17,192 nt of DNA from the NCBI GenBank assembly GCA_916719935.1, contig CAKAPY010000006.1, forward strand, positions 1-17,192, read 5' to 3'. The DNA comes from an uncultured Actinomyces sp. (lineage in GTDB: Bacteria > Actinomycetota > Actinomycetes > Actinomycetales > Actinomycetaceae). Position numbers and translations under genes: made by a program. A model generated the notes under the pieces. It was given only the letters and a program-made list of their open reading frames with translations. It was not told the DNA's origin and made no database searches. Shown here one piece after another: positions 13,297-17,192 of this stretch. Each line of letters begins with the position of its first letter. The first letter of the stretch is position 1.

Positions 13297-14985
13297 GTGG
13301 CGCGTAAACCTCGTCCTTCTTCTGAACTCAGGCAGAAGAAAAAGCTCAGCGCAAAGCAACGCGGAGTCTACCGTCTTCTTCTCTCGTGTCTACTTCTTGC
13401 AGTAGTCCCAACAATCGTTCTTGTTTCTTACGGTCTTAATCAGATCGTGCTTCGTGGTTACGGTAGCCACCATCCGGAGGTGGAAATCTACGACGATGCG
13501 CGGGTTTTTTCTGATATTCGTGGGAATTCTCTAAAAAATGAGCTTGAGCAGTTAAGTTTTGGTCAGCCTGTCAAGCTTGCAATCTTGTCGACGAATGATG
13601 TGCCGACGGGAAATCTCAATGAAGCGACCTTGAACTATGCGCGCGCTCAGCATAATGAGTGGCTGGCCAGTAATGGAAAGAAATGGGCGCAGGGTTTGGT
13701 CCTCATTTCTGTATCTCCTCAACATCGACTTGTAGGGACGTATTTTGGTGAAAACGTCAAAGTCCCTCAGGATCAACAAAGTAATATTCAGCAATCAGCC
13801 AAAGCTCATTTCCGTGCGGGGGATTGGAGCGAGGGAATTGTCGCTGCGGCGAAAAGATCAGCGCAGTATGTTCCGGGCATCTATGGTCCTCCTGATGCCT
13901 ATCTTGTGAATCCACCCGTATGGTCTTGGGGATTGACGCTCCTGGGCGCCGGCAATTTGATCTGGGGATTGTGGCTGTGTTTCTCCACTCGCAAGAATCT
14001 GCGTCGCGCGCACGAATGCGTTGAGCACGCGACGAATCGCCGCGAGCAGACAGAAAAAGCGTTTGCAGATATTCATCATGCCGGTCAGTATCAAAAGCTC
14101 TTGGCAATGCGTCACGCACAGAATGTGCGGAGCCTGCCGCGTTTGCAACAGTACTTAGATGAATTCGGAGTTCCGGGGTTTTGCGAAGCTCTCACCCAAG
14201 GCGTGAACGATCGCTCATCAGCATTGTTGCGACGCGCAATTTCTTTAGATCACATGAGTGATGTCTTCATCTGCGCGGCTGAGTTCTTCAATTGTCGTCC
14301 CGGTGGGGAGGGCGTATGGATGAATGAAAGTGGTCCTGTTATTGAAGATCTCGAGGTCCTGGCTCGGGTAGCAGATGAAGCGAAGAAACACGTACAGACA
14401 CCGGAGGTGTCACAAGCACGCGATACAACGGTTCAGTGGGTCTGCGAACAACAGGCCAGACTCCAGGAGCTTCAAGAAGAAATCCGCCGGGGGAGCATCA
14501 CTCCCGCAGGTGGCCTCGAAAAACTTGAGGAAATTTCTCGGGATACTCGGCGACGATCTCAGCGCATTATTTTATTGGCTCTGAAGGCGGATCCCTCGAC
14601 TCGTGGGGAAGAGCGGTACCGGTACTGGAAAGAACAGCAAAATAAGCGGGGGGACTCCACAATTGTTCCCTATAAGGGACGCCATTACCTTGGCGGAATA
14701 GTCTGCTTTTATGAGCCAATGACGACGATCCTCCTGAATCCGCAATCGGCAGGAGTCAATCTTGCGTCGATAAAGTTTTCCTCAAGCGGTACCTACATTG
14801 AGCCATTTGATGGCGGGCATAATTGGGCGATCTATTCGCCGATCGAGGCGAATCGCAGGGCATACTTGTCTGCGCAGTCCTGGAAACCAGGAAGCGGGTC
14901 TTCTGACTCAGGAGATGGGAGCTTGGGAGGATATGGAGCCTCCGGAGGTGGCTTCTCTGGAGCCGGATCCTCTTCTTCTTTCTAG
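13297..14985 (+). CDS. Membrane protein with TPM-like extracytoplasmic domain, paralog 1
   Basis: A 562-residue protein of unknown function. The N-terminus is basic (RQKKK), followed by membrane segment 1 (about 25-47). Residues 60-192 resemble a TPM domain: a V-F-S-D start, LAILSTNDVPTGNLNEATLN, GLVLISVSP, GTYFGENVKV and HFRAGDWSEGI, the order seen in YgcG/TPM_phosphatase proteins. Membrane segment 2 (about 208-229) is followed by basic residues, which predicts the N- and C-termini inside and the TPM-like part outside. Residues 235-450 are mostly charged helix, including AAEFFN and ALKADPS. The end is a Gly/Ser tail closing in GGGFSGAGSSSSF. I choose GTG 13297 because AGGAG is 10 nt upstream, the same spacing as in the paralog; GTG 13279 overlaps that site. 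From memory it resembles proteins labelled DUF5129; I could not check. Confidence 0.82.
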   Translation: MARKPRPSSELRQKKKLSAKQRGVYRLLLSCLLLAVVPTIVLVSYGLNQIVLRGYGSHHPEVEIYDDARVFSDIRGNSLKNELEQLSFGQPVKLAILSTNDVPTGNLNEATLNYARAQHNEWLASNGKKWAQGLVLISVSPQHRLVGTYFGENVKVPQDQQSNIQQSAKAHFRAGDWSEGIVAAAKRSAQYVPGIYGPPDAYLVNPPVWSWGLTLLGAGNLIWGLWLCFSTRKNLRRAHECVEHATNRREQTEKAFADIHHAGQYQKLLAMRHAQNVRSLPRLQQYLDEFGVPGFCEALTQGVNDRSSALLRRAISLDHMSDVFICAAEFFNCRPGGEGVWMNESGPVIEDLEVLARVADEAKKHVQTPEVSQARDTTVQWVCEQQARLQELQEEIRRGSITPAGGLEKLEEISRDTRRRSQRIILLALKADPSTRGEERYRYWKEQQNKRGDSTIVPYKGRHYLGGIVCFYEPMTTILLNPQSAGVNLASIKFSSSGTYIEPFDGGHNWAIYSPIEANRRAYLSAQSWKPGSGSSDSGDGSLGGYGASGGGFSGAGSSSSF

Positions 14986-15089
14986 CGACGAGGCCAGCGT
15001 GCAGACACGCGCGGTCAGCTAGCTTCCGTTTGTTTACTCTTTCACCGTGCGCGTATCCTCAGTGAGTCTGCGTTAGGAGAATAAGCTTC

Positions 15090-16754
15090 ATGTCGAATAC
15101 ACCTCAAGCTTCACCCGGAACTCCCGAACAATCTCAGAACACGCATCGACGTGGCGTAATCCGATTACTGCTTTCGCTAGTGCTGATAGCTGTGTGTCCG
15201 CTGTTTTTCCTGAGTTCTTTTATTCAAAACGGGATCAGCGGAGCAAGTAAGGCCGATTTCGCTCCTGAGGTTGTCGTTGAAGATCAATCGTCAGTCTTCG
15301 AAGATGTCAACGGGCAATCCTTGGGTACTGCAATGGAATCCATAGGTTTTCGTCAGCCTATTAAACTGGTGATTCTCTCAACCGATAACGTGCCGACTGG
15401 CAATCTCAACGAAGCAGTCTTGAATTATGCTCGTTCAAACCACAAAGAATGGTTAAATGCGAGCCGGGATAAGTGGGCAGACGGCCTGGTAATTCTTGCA
15501 GTTTCCCCCAGCTACCGCAAAGTTGGGACGTATTTTGGTGAAGACGTCAAGGTCTCTTCCTCAAAACAAAGCAACATTCAAGAGGCCGCAAAGGATGACT
15601 TCCGATCAGGTGAGTGGAGTCAAGGGATGCTCAAGGCAGCTCAGGCGGCTGCCAAATATGTGCCGGACTCTTCCGGTAACGGTGGGGAAGACTCTGTCCC
15701 CCCTCTGTATTCTTTCGTTTTGCTGATTGCCGGTGCCGCGAACTTGCTTCGGGGATTCCGTCTGCGTTCCTCGACAAAGCGCAACCTTCGTGAAGCGCGA
15801 GCGCACTGGGATGTTGTTCAGGCTGATCGCTACCGTGCAGAGCAAGCATTTGCGGGTATCGGGGACGCAGGTAAATACAAGACCGGACTTGATATGCGCT
15901 ACGAGCGCTATGAATCAGATTTCGTCGAGGCCGGGAAGGAATGGGATGAAATCGGTAATCCCACCTTCTTGCAAACCCTCAGCGCAGCGCTCAATAACGC
16001 CAGTGGCGACTTGCGTCAACGTACCGAATCTATGGATGCGAGCGATGACACCTTCGCTGCCGCGGCTGAGTTCTTTAATCTGGGAGCCGGATGGGTTGAC
16101 GTCTGGATGAAAGAGATTGGCCCGGTCATGGAAGACCTTGAGGTCCTCTGTGAATTGGTGACTTCTGTCACTGAAGAAATGGGCACTCCTGATGCGATAC
16201 GCGGTCGTGATGAAATTCTGCAGTGGGCCAGCCAGCAAATGGCACTGATCGATTCCCTGAAAGAACAACTGGCAAAGGGCGGCATTACTCCAATCGCTGC
16301 TCTTGAAAAGCTCGATGAAATCGCTGAAGGCACTCGCCGCTGGGCAAAGGGAATTATTCTTGCCTCCTTGAAAGCTGATCCCTCCTCGAATAGCGATAAG
16401 CGCTACGAGCAATGGGAGAACTCCCAGAAGGAACGTGAAGCCGCCGATTCTGCTGATTACACGGGGTACTACCACCTGAACGGTGTTCTACATAACTACG
16501 ATCCTGCGAAAACGATCCGCTTGAACTCTCAGTCCGCGGGTATCGATCTTGCTGCTTTGAAGGCTGCCGCATTCGGTACCTATGCAGGTCGGAACTCCTC
16601 CACGGATAACTGGTACCTCTATCAACCTCTAGCGACTGATCGTTCGTATTATCAGTCCGCTCACTCATGGACGCCCAGTAGTGATTCATCGAGTAGCGAC
16701 TATGGAAGCTCAGGAGGGGGCTTCTCGGGATCTGGGTCTTCCTCCTCGTTCTAG
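15090..16754 (+). CDS. Membrane protein with TPM-like extracytoplasmic domain, paralog 2
   Basis: A 554-residue tandem paralog of the preceding gene with the same order of parts. It has a polar N-terminus, membrane segment 1 (about 24-46), a TPM-like region (60-192) with VILSTDNVPTGNLNEAVLN, GLVILAVSP, GTYFGEDVKV and DFRSGEWSQGM, membrane segment 2 (about 206-222), a long helical region containing AAEFFNLGAG, GPVMEDLEVL and SLKADPS, and a Ser/Gly tail ending GGGFSGSGSSSSF. Both paralogs keep FGE-x-VKV and the N-I-Q residues after it. ATG 15090 has AGGAG 10 nt upstream. The 104 nt between the paralogs hold no terminator and only a poor promoter candidate, so co-transcription is likely. It is more acidic than paralog 1 at its N-terminus. 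Function is unknown; a cell-envelope role is inferred from topology. Confidence 0.82.
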   Translation: MSNTPQASPGTPEQSQNTHRRGVIRLLLSLVLIAVCPLFFLSSFIQNGISGASKADFAPEVVVEDQSSVFEDVNGQSLGTAMESIGFRQPIKLVILSTDNVPTGNLNEAVLNYARSNHKEWLNASRDKWADGLVILAVSPSYRKVGTYFGEDVKVSSSKQSNIQEAAKDDFRSGEWSQGMLKAAQAAAKYVPDSSGNGGEDSVPPLYSFVLLIAGAANLLRGFRLRSSTKRNLREARAHWDVVQADRYRAEQAFAGIGDAGKYKTGLDMRYERYESDFVEAGKEWDEIGNPTFLQTLSAALNNASGDLRQRTESMDASDDTFAAAAEFFNLGAGWVDVWMKEIGPVMEDLEVLCELVTSVTEEMGTPDAIRGRDEILQWASQQMALIDSLKEQLAKGGITPIAALEKLDEIAEGTRRWAKGIILASLKADPSSNSDKRYEQWENSQKEREAADSADYTGYYHLNGVLHNYDPAKTIRLNSQSAGIDLAALKAAAFGTYAGRNSSTDNWYLYQPLATDRSYYQSAHSWTPSSDSSSSDYGSSGGGFSGSGSSSSF

Positions 16755-16770
16755 GCCAGAGCATTACCTA

Positions 16771-16826
16771 TTTCACGCATGGCGAATGAACTGAGCGTGA
16801 AAAAATAGCGATTCGCATGGCATAAT
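16771..16826 (+). promoter_or_regulatory. rpmE promoter with inverted repeat over the -35
   Basis: GTGAAA (16797-16802) and CATAAT (16821-16826) with 18 bp spacing form a plausible promoter. The -35 is the right half of a perfect 8-bp inverted repeat, TTTCACGC (16771-16778) and GCGTGAAA (16795-16802), with a 16-nt gap. The repeat is followed by A residues rather than T, so it is not an intrinsic terminator for the upstream gene. It could be an operator. Confidence 0.45.
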
Positions 16827-16950
16827 GTCATGTCGGCTTCCGCCTCACCGGAGTGCTTCTTTGAGAGAATCGAAGAAGGTGACTCGTTGCCAGATGCAAT
16901 GAGCACTGCATTTCGGACCCGGAGCACCAAACGATCCAGGAGATATTTCC
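16827..16950 (+). promoter_or_regulatory. rpmE leader, candidate L31 leader RNA
   Basis: About 120 nt lie between the predicted promoter and the rpmE start. They include a 9-bp hairpin CTTCTTTGA-GAGAA-TCGAAGAAG (16856-16878, one U-G pair) and a shorter ATGCA...TGCAT pairing (16894-16911). Structured L31 leaders have been described in Actinobacteria, so autoregulation by bL31 is plausible. I did not match a covariance model. Confidence 0.4.
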
Positions 16951-17172
16951 ATGAAGAAGGGCATTCACCCCGAATATGTGGATACCGTTGTGACCTGCAC
17001 CTGCGGCAACACCTTCCACACCCGTTCCACCATCACCTCTGGCGAGATGCGCGTGGACGTTTGCTCCGCTTGCCACCCGTTCTACACCGGCAAGCAGAAG
17101 ATCCTCGACACCGGCGGTCGTGTCGCCCGTTTCGAGGCGCGTTACGGAAAGCGCGTACGCCCCTCCAAGTGA
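16951..17172 (+). CDS. rpmE: 50S ribosomal protein L31 (bL31), zinc-binding form
   Basis: A 73-residue ribosomal protein L31. MKKGIHPEYV opens the protein. Cys16 and Cys18 (TCTCGNTF) with Cys38 and Cys41 (VCSACHPFYTGKQK) give the four-cysteine zinc ribbon of the C+ type, so it is not the zinc-independent paralog usually repressed by Zur. The C-terminus RVARFEARYGKR is typical. ATG 16951 follows AGGAG with 8 nt spacing. In Actinobacteria rpmE is normally beside rho and prfA; here two membrane-protein genes separate it from rho. The 20 nt after the stop show nothing. Confidence 0.97.
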   Translation: MKKGIHPEYVDTVVTCTCGNTFHTRSTITSGEMRVDVCSACHPFYTGKQKILDTGGRVARFEARYGKRVRPSK

Positions 17173-17192
17173 GCTTTTACTCGGCGCCGACG

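Noticed and set aside
15017..15024. AGCTAGCT palindrome between the two TPM-like genes
   Set aside because: An 8-bp palindrome is expected by chance and has no supporting context.
16771..16802. Inverted repeat as an intrinsic terminator for the second TPM-like gene
   Set aside because: The plus-strand stem is followed by A residues, the loop is 16 nt, and the right arm fits a promoter -35.

Overview
The window looks like a chromosomal stretch from a moderate-GC, fermentative, probably host-associated actinobacterium, most likely in or near the Actinomycetaceae (Actinomyces/Schaalia type). The reasons are a Rho factor with a long Arg/Glu-rich insertion, the hom-thrB-rho-rpmE order typical of Actinobacteria, a pyruvate formate-lyase (PFL) module for anaerobic sugar metabolism, and a Lactobacillus-like aminopeptidase C. 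The placement is inferred from gene content; no 16S or marker comparison was possible. I saw no tRNA, rRNA, CRISPR array, insertion sequence or phage gene.

Layout. 1-2093 (minus): an aldose 1-epimerase-like gene is followed by a DEAH-box helicase of the HrpB family that runs off the left edge; only its first 397 or so codons are in the window. 2280-4976 (plus): a compact cluster of aminopeptidase C, a class-I glutamine-amidotransferase-like C26 peptidase and a maltose-type O-acetyltransferase. 5093-5128: a strong hairpin between two convergent operons. 5154-8620 (minus): the PFL module. Here PFL is encoded as two separate polypeptides, a 706-residue catalytic subunit carrying the Cys-Cys pair and an 83-residue subunit carrying the glycyl-radical loop, followed by the activating enzyme pflA. 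8621-8978: a divergent regulatory region with two palindromes resembling DosR boxes on the pfl side and three imperfect direct repeats on the hom side. 8979-11266 (plus): hom and thrB (threonine branch). 11267-13249: rho, with a structured leader, a TTG start and a very strong intrinsic terminator. 13297-16754: two tandem paralogous membrane proteins with a TPM-like extracytoplasmic domain and a Gly/Ser tail, placed between rho and rpmE. 16771-17172: rpmE (bL31, zinc-binding form) with a structured leader and an inverted repeat over its probable promoter.

The most notable system is the split PFL. The catalytic gene ends in two in-frame stops and entirely lacks the Arg-Val-Ser-Gly-Tyr loop. 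That loop sits in a small downstream gene with its own strong ribosome binding site. The active enzyme must therefore be assembled from two chains, which would make the oxygen-sensitive radical part a replaceable piece. The second most notable item is the TPM-like paralog pair inserted in a normally conserved junction.
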